Positions 52,132-61,313 of a DNA stretch of 64,000 nucleotides are shown piece after piece (within the stretch, counting starts at the first letter, position 1; every line of letters starts with the position of its first letter). The DNA lies in assembly GCA_046330395.1 (NCBI GenBank), contig JAXLSS010000002.1, positions 124,001 through 188,000 on the forward strand, given 5' to 3'. Under the pieces are notes generated by a model, which did no database searches, had not been told where the DNA came from, and worked only from the letters and a program-made list of their open reading frames with translations. The translations under genes and the position numbers were made by a program. This stretch comes from Ga0077560 sp046330395 (lineage in GTDB: Bacteria > Actinomycetota > Thermoleophilia > Miltoncostaeales > Miltoncostaeaceae).

Positions 52132-52986
52132 ATGAGCAAGCCCTCCAGCACCCCCGGACCCATGGGTCGAAAGCCGGAGGCCGCCGAGCCCGAGCACTCC
52201 CAGCGGCGCAAGCGGCTCAGCACCAAGCTGTTCGAGAAGGAGCTGGCGCGCCTGCAGGTGGAGTTCGTGCTGCTGCAGGAGTGGGTGAAGCAGCGCGGCA
52301 TCAAGGTGGTGGTGGTGTTCGAGGGCCGCGACGCGGCCGGCAAGGGCGGGGTGATCAAGCGCATCACCGAGCGCACCAACCCCCGCGTCATCCGCATCGT
52401 GGCGCTGCCCAGCCCCACCGAGCGCGAGAAGACCCAGTGGTACTTCCAGCGCTACGTGGCGCACCTGCCCGCGGCGGGTGAGATCGTGCTGTTCGACCGC
52501 TCCTGGTACAACCGCGCCGGCGTGGAGCGCGTGATGGGCTTCTGCGACGAGGCCGAGTACGAGGAGTTCATGCGCAGCTGCCCGGACTTCGAGCGCATGC
52601 TGGTGCGGTCGGGGATCCACCTCATCAAGTACTGGTTCTCGGTGAGCGACGACGAGCAGGAGCGGCGCTTCCAGGCCCGCGTGCAGGACCCCATGCGCCG
52701 CTGGAAGCTCAGCCCCATGGACCTGGAGTCGCGTGAGCGGTGGGTGGACTACTCCCGCGCCAAGGACGAGATGTTCCGGTACACCGACATCACCCTGGCC
52801 CCCTGGTACGTGGTGCGGGCCGACGACAAGCGCCGGGCCCGCCTCAACTGCATGACGCACCTGCTGTCGCAGTTCGACTACGAGGACCTCACCCCGCCGC
52901 CGCTGGTCCTCCCGCCGCGGCAGGACGACCCCGGCTACATCCGGCCGCCCATCAACGAGCAGACCTTCGTGCCCGAGGTGTTCTGA
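52132..52986 (+). CDS. ppk2: polyphosphate kinase 2 (PPK2)
   Basis: A 284-residue kinase with the P-loop fold of PPK2: Walker A 'EGRDAAGKGGVI', Walker B 'FDRSWYNRAGVERVMG', lid motif 'SDDEQERRFQAR', and 'PWYVVRADDKRRARLN'. It uses polyphosphate to phosphorylate nucleotides, most likely ADP or GDP in this one-domain class. I used the ATG at 52132, which gives the family N-terminus; the frame is open to 52042. Monocistronic. Confidence 0.92.
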   Translation: MSKPSSTPGPMGRKPEAAEPEHSQRRKRLSTKLFEKELARLQVEFVLLQEWVKQRGIKVVVVFEGRDAAGKGGVIKRITERTNPRVIRIVALPSPTEREKTQWYFQRYVAHLPAAGEIVLFDRSWYNRAGVERVMGFCDEAEYEEFMRSCPDFERMLVRSGIHLIKYWFSVSDDEQERRFQARVQDPMRRWKLSPMDLESRERWVDYSRAKDEMFRYTDITLAPWYVVRADDKRRARLNCMTHLLSQFDYEDLTPPPLVLPPRQDDPGYIRPPINEQTFVPEVF

Positions 52987-53003
52987 ACCGGCACGCGGTT
53001 CAG
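52983..53003. terminator. bidirectional hairpin spanning two convergent stop codons
   Basis: CTGAACCG (52983-52990) pairs with CGGTTCAG (52996-53003) around a five-base loop. The TGA of ppk2 and the complementary stop of the DUF427 gene are in opposite arms. Confidence 0.55.
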
Positions 53004-53293
53004 CCCGGGGTCTGCGTCACCTCCACGCCCTTCCAGAAGGCGACGTGGTCGGTGATGTGCTCGGCCGCGGCCAGCGGCTGGGGGTAGTACCACGCCGCGC
53101 CCTCGTTGACGGCGTTGTCCACCACCACGTCGTAGTAGCTGGCCAGGCCCTTCCAGGGGCAGGTGGTGTGCGAGGGGTTCTCCGCCAGGTGCTCCTGTCG
53201 CACCGCCGCGCGGGGGAAGTAGTGGTTGCCCTCCACCACCACCGTGTCGTCGCTCTCGGCCAGCACCGTGTCATGCCAGGTGGCGCGCACCAT
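53000..53293 (-). CDS. DUF427 family protein
   Basis: A 97-residue protein with the family motifs 'VRATWHDTVLAESDDTVVVE', 'GNHYFPRAAV', 'CPWKGLASYYDVVVD', 'AAWYYPQPLAAAEHITDHVA' and 'FWKGVEV'. The Cys-Pro-Trp-Lys-Gly region is hallmark; biochemical role not established. AGGAG precedes the ATG at 53293, preferred over an upstream ATG at 53344. Confidence 0.9.
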   Translation of the reverse strand: MVRATWHDTVLAESDDTVVVEGNHYFPRAAVRQEHLAENPSHTTCPWKGLASYYDVVVDNAVNEGAAWYYPQPLAAAEHITDHVAFWKGVEVTQTPG

Positions 53294-53318
53294 GTCCGCT
53301 CCTCTCATCGTGGTGGAC

Positions 53319-53807
53319 TCACATCCGGGTGGTCGCGTTCTCACCGGCGTCGAAGCGCTCGCCGGTGGCGCGGGCCTTCAGCAGGTTCACCAGGGTGGCC
53401 AGCCGGCCCCCGGGGACATCCCAGTATTCGGCGCCCTCCGCCCGCACCCGCAGCAGCACCACCGAGGGGCTGTCGGGACCGTCGGGGAACCATGCCTGCG
53501 CACCGCCGTTCCACAGCTCGTGCACGCGATCCCGGTCGTCCACCACGGTGGCCGATCCGCTCACCGACACCCAGTCGGTGCCCGACCCGCAGGCCACGTT
53601 GACGCGCGGGTTGGCGCCGATGTGGGCGATCTTGCGCGACTCCCGCTCGGCGAAGAACCACAGGTCCCCGTCGAACTCCACCTCCTGCATGGTCATGGGA
53701 CGGCTCACCAGGGTGCCGTCCTGCGCGGTGGTGGTGAGCATGCCGAAGCGGTGGTCGTGCAGCAGCTCGGTCACCTTGCGCATCGCCGCGTCGTCGTCGT
53801 TGCTCAT
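53319..53807 (-). CDS. pyridoxamine 5'-phosphate oxidase-like general stress protein
   Basis: A 162-residue split-barrel flavin-binding protein of the general-stress group: 'LLHDHRFGMLTTTAQDGTLV', 'SRPMTMQEVEFDGDLWFF', 'NPRVNVACGSGTDWVSVSGS', 'ELWNGGAQAWFPDGPDSP' and 'EYWDVPGG'. Relatives bind FMN or FAD and are induced by stress; catalysis unproven. Its start overlaps the end of the upstream GDSL gene. Confidence 0.88.
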   Translation of the reverse strand: MSNDDDAAMRKVTELLHDHRFGMLTTTAQDGTLVSRPMTMQEVEFDGDLWFFAERESRKIAHIGANPRVNVACGSGTDWVSVSGSATVVDDRDRVHELWNGGAQAWFPDGPDSPSVVLLRVRAEGAEYWDVPGGRLATLVNLLKARATGERFDAGENATTRM

Positions 53808-54696
53808 GGGGTTCCCCTTCCGTTTCGCCGGTGGTACCCCCGGCCGCCGGATGCAACCTCGGGGACGGTGCCCAGCAGCGCCCGGGCGATGGCCCGGTGT
53901 CCCCGGTCGGTGGGGTGCAGGCCGTCGGTGCGGCTCACGTACCGGTCGCCGGCGGGCCGCGCCAGCCCGTGACCGGCGAACACGGCCTCCAGGTCCACCA
54001 GCCGCACCCGGGCACCCCGGTGGCGGCGGCCCGGATGGCCGCGTTCACCGGGTTCACCAGCCGGGTCCGCACAACCTCGCTCTCGTCCCCGCGGTGGTAG
54101 GTGGTGATCACCACCGGCCCGTCGGTGTGCCGCACCAGCCAGCCCAGCAGGTCGTGCAGGCGGGCCTGCAGCCGGTCCACGGCGGCTCCGGTGGTTGCGC
54201 GTCGCGGGGCCAGCCGGTCGAGGACGGGCTGCGGATCCCACCGCAGCGCCGGCGCCACCGGCGCAGCGCTCGCCGCCGCCACGTAGGCCGACCACCCGCC
54301 CATCACGTCGTTGGCCCCCACCGTGACGCTCACCAGCTGCGCCGGCCGGTCGAACACCCGCCGCACCGGGGCGGTGGGGCCGCCGCGCCAGAAGGCGGCG
54401 CTGCAGGAGTTGGTGCACGTGAGGGACATGTCCAGCTCCACCGGGGTCCCCGCGGCCCGCAGCGCGCGCGCCGCCAGCGCGGGGTACCCCCGGTCCGGCC
54501 GGTCGAACCACCGCAGCAACCAGGCCTGGGGCGCGGTGCACACGCCCGGCGGCGCCCACCCCGGCGGGCCCAGCAGGAAGCCGCGGGGGATGCTGTCGCC
54601 GATGGCCACGTACCGCAGCGCGGGCGGTGCCTGCACGGCCTCCCCGCGCGCCGGCGGGAGTTCGGTGAGGGCGGCGCCGCGGTGGGGGTGGGTCAT
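53804..54696 (-). CDS. GDSL/SGNH-family esterase (frameshifted)
   Basis: About 297 residues. Block I 'YVAIGDSIPRGF' holds the nucleophile Ser, block III 'SVTVGANDVMGG' the Asn, and after a one-base shift near 54014 the frame gives 'RLVDLEAVFAGHGLA' and 'SRTDGLHPTDRGHRAIA' with the catalytic Asp and His. No signal peptide is clear, so probably cytoplasmic or poorly secreted. Without the shift the catalytic His would be lost, so the indel matters. Overlaps both neighbours slightly. Confidence 0.82.
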
Positions 54697-54744
54697 GCAC
54701 GCTGATTGCCCGGTGCCGCCGGCGGTGAAACCGGTGCCCCGGGG

Positions 54745-56215
54745 TCAGTCGGTGCCGGGCGCGGGTGGTCGTGCCGCCCACCCGTCCAGCAGGGCCACCG
54801 CGCGGCCGCGGGCCCGGCGTTGTGCTCCAGACGCCGCAGGATGTGGGCGTGGTGCACGGCCGAGAAGCCGCGGTGGCGCGCCAGGTACACCAGCCACCCT
54901 GTGGCCACCAGCACCAGCCCGATCAGCACGCTGCGCCACCCGATGAACAGCAGCTGCGACAGCGCCGCCGCCAGCCCCAGCGCCGGCAGCACGGGGCCCA
55001 GGGGCAGTCGCAGCACGCCGTCCGGGCGCCGGCGCTGCGCCAGCAGCGCGGCCAGGTTCACCAGCGCCATCGCCACCACGGCCGCCACGTTGGCCAGCGC
55101 CACCACGGTGGTCACCGCGCCCGCCAGGATCAGCACCGCGCAGGCCACGGCGCCCGCCAGCACGCTCAGCACCGGGTGCCCGTGCCAGGTGCGCCCCAGC
55201 ACGGTGGGCACGTCGCGCTGGCCGGCCAGCCGCACCATGATCTCCGATGAGCAGGATGTTCGCGTTGGCCGCCGACAGGGGACACCAGGGCCGCGACGGG
55301 GATCAGCACGCCGCCCCAGGCGCCCATCAGGTGGCGGGCGGCGGTGCCCACGCTGGCCTCGTCGTAGGTGGTGACGCGCCCGGCCAGCAGCGCGACCACC
55401 ACGCCCAGGTAAATCGCCGCCACGATCGCCATGGACACCACGATGGCCAGCGGGATGGTGCGATGGGGCCGGTCCACGTCGCCGGCCATGTTGGTGAGCA
55501 CGTTGAAGCCCAGGTAGGCGATGAACAGCAGGGCGCTGGTGGTGACCACCGAACCCGCGCCGTGGGGGAGGAAGGGCGTGAAGTGCGCGCGGTGCACGTG
55601 GATGAGGGCGAACGCCACCAGCAGCACCAGCACGCCCACCTTCACCGCCACCAGCACCACCTCGGCGCGCCCGATGGCGCTGGCGGGCCCCAGGTTCAGC
55701 AACGCCAGCAGCCCCACCGCGCAGATCGCGAACGTGGCGGCGGGAGGGCCGCCCCAGAAGAACCGATGCACGTACACGCCGAACGCGTTCAGCACGAAGG
55801 CGGTGCCGATCACGCCGCCCAGATAGAAGCACCACGAGGCCACGAATCCCCAGTGACGGCCCAGCGCGGTGCCCACGTACGCGTACCCCGAGCCGCCCGG
55901 CGGCGCGACGCTGGCCACCACGGCGAACGACAGCGCCGACAGCAGCACCAGCACGCCGGCCAGCCCGAACGCGGCCAGGGCGGCCGGCCCCGCCCGGCGG
56001 ATGGCCAGCCCGGACAGCACGAACACCCCGGCCCCCACCATGGTGCCCACCGCGAAGGCGATGCAGGACAGCAGGCCCACCTTGCCGCGGGGCCGGTCCG
56101 GGTCGCCGCCCGTGGCCGCCCACCGCAGGCGGTCGCCCGCACCGCCGGTCCGCACCGCTTGCACCGTGTCCGTCAGGGCTCGCTCCCTCCGCGGACCACC
56201 GTACCCGCGGCGCAC
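54745..56215 (-). CDS. APC-family amino-acid permease (frameshifted)
   Basis: About 490 residues and 12 membrane segments. The first 320 residues carry the APC hallmarks 'FAVGTMVGAGVFVLSGLAI' and 'YVGTALGRHWGFVASWC', and 'FIAYLGFNVLTNMAGDVDRP'. Shifts near 55275 and 55245 break 'SAANANILLI' from 'EIMVRLAGQRDVPTVLGRTW'; a third near 54815 gives an end 'AVALLDGWAARPPAPGTD' at 54745, otherwise the frame runs to 54693. Start is uncertain: GTG at 56215 or 56164. Substrate unknown. Confidence 0.82.
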
Positions 56216-56236
56216 CCGGGTGAATCACCCGTGGGG

Positions 56237-56265
56237 GTGCGGGCCGGCCACCGGCCGGCCCGCAC
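56237..56265 (-). terminator. strong intrinsic terminator hairpin
   Basis: A perfect 13-bp stem (56237-56249 with 56253-56265) and three-base loop, eight bases past the stop of the secreted protein gene at 56273 (minus strand) and just ahead of the permease gene. Confidence 0.75.
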
Positions 56266-56272
56266 CGGGCAT

Positions 56273-57838
56273 TCACCGCCCCTTGGGCACCGTCAGCAGG
56301 GCGGTCGCCGCCGCCTGGACCCTGGTGCCCCGCGCCAGGATCTGCAGCCGGTACCGCCCGGCGGGGATCCTCCGGACCGAACCGATCAGCATGGTGGAGT
56401 CGCCGGCCCTGCGGAAGCGCTGGGTCATCAGCACGGTGGTGCCGTTCTGGCGTGCCAGCCGCAGCGTGAGGTGGGCCGCCGCACCCAGGCGCACGTGCAC
56501 CCGCAGCCCGCCCGTCGCGGGCTGGGCGTCCGCGGCCGTGATCAGCGGGTTGGGACCGCGCCGTGCGGCCTGGATCACGTATCGGCTTCCGCCGGAGGCG
56601 CGCGTCGTGACCACGGCCACCCCGCCGGACCCCACCGCCACGTTCTGGACGGTCATGGGGAGCGGGGAGGAGCCCACCAGCTCGGGTGCGGCGAACGATC
56701 CGCCGGGGGCCCGCACGCTGGCCCACACCCGGACGTTCCTGGACGCGGTCCCAGGGGGGCTGCTCCACGCGGCCACCACCGTGCCGTCGGAGCCAACGCC
56801 CACCACGGGGTTGCCCGTCGTGGAGCCCACGCGGACGGGCGCACCGAACGCACCACCGGGAGGGCGCACGCTCACGGTGGGCTTGTCCACGCTGTCCGCG
56901 ATGCCCACGGCGGCCGTCCCGTCCGCGCCCATCGCCACCGTGGGCGTCGCTTCGATCCGCGCGATCGTGGTGACCGGCCCGAACGGCGCACCCGCCGCGC
57001 GGCCCGCCGCGAGCCAGGTCTCACCGGCGGTCATGAAGTCGACAGCGAGGACGGCGGCCTCGCCGGTGGGGGAACTCACCTGGGTGTGGGCGAGTGCCTT
57101 GCCGGTTCCCAGCGGTGAGGTGATCTCGGTGAACGCGGCCGCCCCCGGCGCACGAACCGCGGCGCGCAACCCGGACTCACCGGCGGTCTCGTCGGGTGCG
57201 CCGTCCCGCCAGGTGGCGAGCATGCCGCCCTGCGCGTCGACGGTGATCTGCGCCCAGTTGGCCACCGGGCCCAGCGCGAGGGGCGCCCATGGGCCGCCGG
57301 CCTGGCGCGCCAGGATGACGTTGCCGGTGGCGACGTCGCGTCCGGGCGACCCGACGGCCACCACCGCATCCCCGCGGGCATTGGCGGACAGCCACGCGAT
57401 GTTGTCCGCGGTGATCCCCGTGGCGATCTGCTCGGCCGTGGTCCAGGTGCCGTCGGCCGCACCCGTCGCGGCCCACACCGTGTGGTTGATGGGGGCCGCC
57501 GGGTCGAGGAGGTCGCCGTGCCACACCACAAGCGCCCCGCCCGCGGTCTTCGCCAGCTTGGGCGTGACGCCGTTGGTGCCCAGCACCGTCGGTGCCGACC
57601 ACGCCCCGTTCCGGGGCTGGCGGAGGGCCACCACCTGCGACCCCTTGGTGGCTTCTCCCACAAGCGTGGCCGTCCCCGCGGCGTCGAGGGCGAGCTGATG
57701 CTCGGTGTCCGCGTTCGCCCAGACCTGCACGTCCTGGGGGGCGGACCACCCCACCGCGCCCAGCCCCGGTGTGGCGGCGGCCCCCAACGCCGCAACCCCC
57801 ACCGCCATCATGCTCGCACCACCGAATACGCGCCTCAT
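56273..57838 (-). CDS. secreted beta-repeat protein of unknown function
   Basis: A 521-residue exported protein with a signal peptide (residues 1-27, 'MMAVGVAALGAAATPGLGAV'). The body is about eight repeats of roughly 50 residues with the pattern 'x-W-s-A-P-x-V-l-G ... x-G-x-x-V-V-x-W', as in sialidase-like or propeller-like extracellular proteins. The last 90 residues are a separate beta domain with 'GRYRLQILARGTRVQAAATA'. GGGGGAC precedes the ATG at 57838. No enzyme motif. Surface or secreted function unknown. Confidence 0.75.
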   Translation of the reverse strand: MRRVFGGASMMAVGVAALGAAATPGLGAVGWSAPQDVQVWANADTEHQLALDAAGTATLVGEATKGSQVVALRQPRNGAWSAPTVLGTNGVTPKLAKTAGGALVVWHGDLLDPAAPINHTVWAATGAADGTWTTAEQIATGITADNIAWLSANARGDAVVAVGSPGRDVATGNVILARQAGGPWAPLALGPVANWAQITVDAQGGMLATWRDGAPDETAGESGLRAAVRAPGAAAFTEITSPLGTGKALAHTQVSSPTGEAAVLAVDFMTAGETWLAAGRAAGAPFGPVTTIARIEATPTVAMGADGTAAVGIADSVDKPTVSVRPPGGAFGAPVRVGSTTGNPVVGVGSDGTVVAAWSSPPGTASRNVRVWASVRAPGGSFAAPELVGSSPLPMTVQNVAVGSGGVAVVTTRASGGSRYVIQAARRGPNPLITAADAQPATGGLRVHVRLGAAAHLTLRLARQNGTTVLMTQRFRRAGDSTMLIGSVRRIPAGRYRLQILARGTRVQAAATALLTVPKGR

Positions 57839-57878
57839 CTCGTCCCCCAGGTTGTGACCGTTTGCGATTCGCTCACGC

Positions 57879-57907
57879 TTGACGAGCGCACGCCACCGCA
57901 TTTGATA
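57879..57907 (+). promoter_or_regulatory. promoter-like boxes upstream of the 58059 gene
   Basis: TTGACG (57879-57884) and TTGATA (57902-57907) with the ideal 17-base spacer, in the divergent gap between two secreted-protein genes. The distance to the plus-strand start (about 150 bases) implies a long leader. Confidence 0.45.
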
Positions 57908-58058
57908 CGAATTCCGCCCTTCGGGTGAGCCGATGGTCCGTGGCGACATCGCGTTTACGGGGCGCAAAACAATCCCTTACGGGCGGCACTCGGTGAGCAC
58001 ACAGGGCGGCGGGGATGATCGGCGTGTCCTCATCGTCCACCGAAGGAGTCCGACGACG

Positions 58059-59099
58059 ATGCGCCGTCTGCTCATCCTCTCCAGCGCCGCCACGCTGGCC
58101 CTCGCGCCGGCCACCGGCCTCGCGCAGTCCCCGACCAACCCCTCGGACACCCTGTCCCACAGCCCGCTGCCGGGCGACGACGCCACCACGGCGGCGGCGC
58201 GCAGCACCACGCACGCCCTGTACGCGCAGGGCGCGGGACAGCTCACCTACCGCGGGTCCGGGAAGGAGGTCGTCAACCTGCGCCGGTTCGGGCGGATCCG
58301 GGTGACCGCCGTCAACGGTGCGGCCCTCACCCAGACGCCCACCGGCAACCTGCGCAAGCGCGTCAACGGCAACGTCACCGTGTGGACCGGCCGCGGCACC
58401 CTCACCCTGGATGGCGCGGGCTTCACCGCCGACGCGTTCGCGGTGCGGTACGACGCCACCGTGGATGCCGGCACCGCCGGAACCGCGCCGGTGGGTGTGG
58501 CCACCGGGCGGGGCCGCGGCTTCTCCATCATCCGCGGCGGCATCCGCATCCCGTTCTTCCGCGCCCATCGCGTGTACCTCACGCAGGGGGCGCTCACCGC
58601 CAACCTGGCCGGCTCGGCGTTCTGGCACCTGGGCGGGCCGGCCAACGGCACCCTGGACCTCACCATCAACAACCGCATCCGAGTGTGGGATTACTCGTCC
58701 GCCAAGGACCTGACGGTCACCGGCACCGACCCCAAGTTCACCAGGAAGCTGGCCGACGGCTCCACCCTGTACTACGGCCTGCGCGCCGCCCACGTGGTGG
58801 TGACCGGAACCGCCTTCCGCACGCGCATCCACTCCACCGGGGTGACGGGGACCTTCACCCCCGGGCCGCCGCCGCAGTACGGCACGGCCACCGCAACGCG
58901 CAGCCTGTTCCGCGGCTTCGGCACCTTCTCCGCCGGCACCGCGTTCCAGCACATCAACGCGCGCACGGGCAACCTCACGCGGGTGCTCATCCAGCCCCGA
59001 CGGGATCCCGCCGGTCGCGCCCCGTGCCCCGGGGCGCGACCGCCATCCCGGCCGGCCTACGCCGTGGGCTTGCGCGCCACCGCGTACAGCTTGCAGTAG
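58059..59099 (+). CDS. secreted beta-rich protein (HtaA-like pattern)
   Basis: A precursor of up to 346 residues with a signal peptide ('LLILSSAATLALAPATGLAQ'). The body alternates strands over 280 residues ('TLTLDGAGFTADAFAVRYD', 'FWHLGGPANGTLDLTINNRI', 'LTVTGTDPKFTRKLADGS'), a pattern that recalls HtaA-type heme-binding surface domains of actinobacteria, though I cannot confirm it. GAAGGAG precedes the ATG. A terminator-like hairpin at 59014-59042 lies inside the last 30 codons and the frame overlaps the convergent gene, so the true stop is probably earlier and lost to an indel. Confidence 0.65.
   Translation: MRRLLILSSAATLALAPATGLAQSPTNPSDTLSHSPLPGDDATTAAARSTTHALYAQGAGQLTYRGSGKEVVNLRRFGRIRVTAVNGAALTQTPTGNLRKRVNGNVTVWTGRGTLTLDGAGFTADAFAVRYDATVDAGTAGTAPVGVATGRGRGFSIIRGGIRIPFFRAHRVYLTQGALTANLAGSAFWHLGGPANGTLDLTINNRIRVWDYSSAKDLTVTGTDPKFTRKLADGSTLYYGLRAAHVVVTGTAFRTRIHSTGVTGTFTPGPPPQYGTATATRSLFRGFGTFSAGTAFQHINARTGNLTRVLIQPRRDPAGRAPCPGARPPSRPAYAVGLRATAYSLQ
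59014..59042. terminator. terminator-like hairpin between convergent genes
   Basis: A perfect 12-bp stem (59014-59025 with 59031-59042) and five-base loop, 15 bases past the methyltransferase stop on the minus strand. On the plus strand it sits inside the apparent C-terminus of the secreted protein. Confidence 0.65.
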
Positions 59100-59857
59100 T
59101 CGTAGGCGAACCCGTCGGGGCCGGCGGCCTCGTGCAGCGCCCGCTCGATGCGCTGGTCCAGTTCGCTGAACCCGCCGGGCGGGTTGCCAAGCAGGTGGGC
59201 CGCCACCGAACGGGTGCGCGCCATGAAGGCGTCCGGGTCGGTGTGCGCGCGCCGCCGCTCCATCCACACGTCCAGCGGCTCCATGCCGGCCGCCGTCAGG
59301 TCGGCCGCGATCTCATCCACGTCCCGCTGGTTGGTGGCGAACCAGCCGGTCCAGTCCTGGGACGCCCCCACCCGCTCCAGCAGGTCGCGCCACGCCACCT
59401 CGCCGCCGCGGCCGGCGGTGGGGATGGCCATCACGCCGCCCGGCCGCAGGGCGCGCGCCATGCGGGCCACCGCGCCCGGCTTGTCGGCGAACCAGTGCAG
59501 CGCCATGGCGCAGATCACGGCGTCGAACGCGCCGTCGGCCACGCCCATCTCCATCACGTCCTCGTTGCGCAGCTCGATGTGCACGTCGGGGAACTCACCG
59601 CCCAGCTTGGCCGCGAACTTCTCCAGCATCCCGGCGGAGGCGTCCACCCCCACAAGCGTCTCCACGCCGAACCGGCGCACCATCGACGCGGAGGTCCACC
59701 CCGTGCCGCAGCCCACGTCCAGCACCGTGCGGTACTCACCGGGCGGCAGCGACATGATCAGCCGGTCGGACCCGGCGATGTTGTGGCGCACGGCCTCGTC
59801 GTAGGTGTCCGCGCCCTTCGTGAACCCCTCGGGGGCGCTGGTGCTGTCGGTGGTCAC
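59057..59857 (-). CDS. SAM-dependent class I methyltransferase
   Basis: A 266-residue methyltransferase with the Rossmann AdoMet site 'VLDVGCGTGWTSASMVRRFG', acidic 'GVDASAGMLEKF', 'AFDAVICAMALHWF' (post-II) and 'ALRPGGVMAIPT'. The overall pattern is that of trans-aconitate methyltransferase-like or ubiquinone-biosynthesis-like enzymes. GTG start with GGAGATCAGCG ahead. Substrate cannot be told. Confidence 0.88.
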   Translation of the reverse strand: MTTDSTSAPEGFTKGADTYDEAVRHNIAGSDRLIMSLPPGEYRTVLDVGCGTGWTSASMVRRFGVETLVGVDASAGMLEKFAAKLGGEFPDVHIELRNEDVMEMGVADGAFDAVICAMALHWFADKPGAVARMARALRPGGVMAIPTAGRGGEVAWRDLLERVGASQDWTGWFATNQRDVDEIAADLTAAGMEPLDVWMERRRAHTDPDAFMARTRSVAAHLLGNPPGGFSELDQRIERALHEAAGPDGFAYDYCKLYAVARKPTA

Positions 59858-59936
59858 CGCTGATCTCCGTTCGGCATTGCCATGGCCCGGGCAGTCTGCC
59901 GTACGGCCGCGCTGCCGGATGTCCCCGGCCCGCGGA

Positions 59937-61313
59937 TCAGCGGAAGCTGAACTCCTCGTAGTGGATCGCCTCCGGCCGCACGCCGCGCTCCACCAGGCCG
60001 GCCTCCAGCGACCGGATCATGGGCGGCGGGCCGCACATGAACACCGAGCAGTCCTGCAGCCGTGAGGTGATGGCGCCGGCGACGCGGTCGGCCGTGAGGA
60101 AGCCGTCACGGTCGTCGGTGCTGAGGTGCACGTGCAGGCCGCGGTTCCTGGCGGCGGCATCGTGCAGCTCGTCCAGGTACACCGCGTCACCGGCGTGCGG
60201 CACCACGTAGAAGAGGTCCACGTGGGCGGGCACGTCGTCGGCGCCCGCCCACGACAGGAACGGGGTCACGCCGATGCCGCCGGCGATCCACACCTGCGGG
60301 CCGGTGGCGAGCTCGTGGTGGAAGCCGCCGTACGGCCCCTCGATGGCCACCGGGATCCCCTCGGTGAGGTGCCGGTACAGGCTGGTGGTGTGGTCGCCGT
60401 TGCTGCGGATGGACAGCCGCAGGTCGGGGTCGGCGGGGCTGCTGCTGATGGTGAACGGATGGGGTTGCCAGTAGCCGGTGCCCCCGAAGCTGGCGTACAC
60501 GAACTGCCCGGGGGTGAAGTCCAGGCGGCTCCGGCGCGGGCGCATCCACACCTCCAGCAGGTTGGGGCTGAGCCGCTCCACCCGCGTCACCACGTGGTCG
60601 GCGCGGCCCCACCCGCGCAGGTCGGAGATGACCCGGGTGGCGAAGGCCGCCACGCCCATCGCCCCCACGGCCAGGTACACCCACCACAGGCCGGCGGATG
60701 CCCGGATGACCGGGTCCACCATCAGCCCGTGCACCACGGCGGCGGCCACCAGCAGGCCCGCCAGCCGGTGGGATGCCAGCCACCGCCGGTATGCCAGGCG
60801 CAGCAGGCTCGCCAGCACCGGGATCCGGGGCGCCAGGGAGATCACCGCCAGCAGCGTCAGCCCCAGGATGGACACCACGCCCAGGAGGTTGCCGGGGCCG
60901 TAGTGCGGTGCTCCGGCCGGGCTGGCCGGGTCGCGCACCCCGGCGCTGCGGCCCCCGCCCACGAACAGCCAGTGGGGGAGGAACAGCACCAGCCCGCTGA
61001 TGGCGAGGATGCGGTGCCACACGTACACCCGGTCGAGGCCCCCGAACGCGCGCTCCACGGCGGGCACGCGCATGGTCAGCACCAGGGCGGCCGACAGGCA
61101 CGCCACGGCCAGCACGCCGAACAGCTCGCCCACGTACTGGCGGTTGGCGAAGCCCGCGGGGCGCAGGAACGCCCACGCCAGCGTGATGACGGCCAGGAAG
61201 GCCACCACCGTGACGGCGCCCAGGCTGTCCAGGCCGCCGCGGCGCCCCGCCGGCTCACGGGTCCCCGCCGGCCGGGGGCCGCGGGCGCGTACCGCTCGGT
61301 CCGCGGTGCTCAC
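59937..61313 (-). CDS. ferric reductase-like transmembrane flavin oxidoreductase
   Basis: A 458-residue membrane flavoprotein. About six membrane helices in the first 230 residues carry His residues ('VWHRILAISGLVLFLPHWLF', 'SHRLAGLLVAAAVVHGLM') that would bind two hemes as in ferric reductases. The cytoplasmic half has an FAD motif 'QPHPFTISSSP' and NAD(P) motifs 'IAGGIGVTPFLSW' and 'CSVFMCGPPPMIRSLEAGL'. It moves electrons from NAD(P)H across the membrane. Coupled to apbE by a four-base overlap. Confidence 0.88.
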   Translation of the reverse strand: MSTADRAVRARGPRPAGTREPAGRRGGLDSLGAVTVVAFLAVITLAWAFLRPAGFANRQYVGELFGVLAVACLSAALVLTMRVPAVERAFGGLDRVYVWHRILAISGLVLFLPHWLFVGGGRSAGVRDPASPAGAPHYGPGNLLGVVSILGLTLLAVISLAPRIPVLASLLRLAYRRWLASHRLAGLLVAAAVVHGLMVDPVIRASAGLWWVYLAVGAMGVAAFATRVISDLRGWGRADHVVTRVERLSPNLLEVWMRPRRSRLDFTPGQFVYASFGGTGYWQPHPFTISSSPADPDLRLSIRSNGDHTTSLYRHLTEGIPVAIEGPYGGFHHELATGPQVWIAGGIGVTPFLSWAGADDVPAHVDLFYVVPHAGDAVYLDELHDAAARNRGLHVHLSTDDRDGFLTADRVAGAITSRLQDCSVFMCGPPPMIRSLEAGLVERGVRPEAIHYEEFSFR

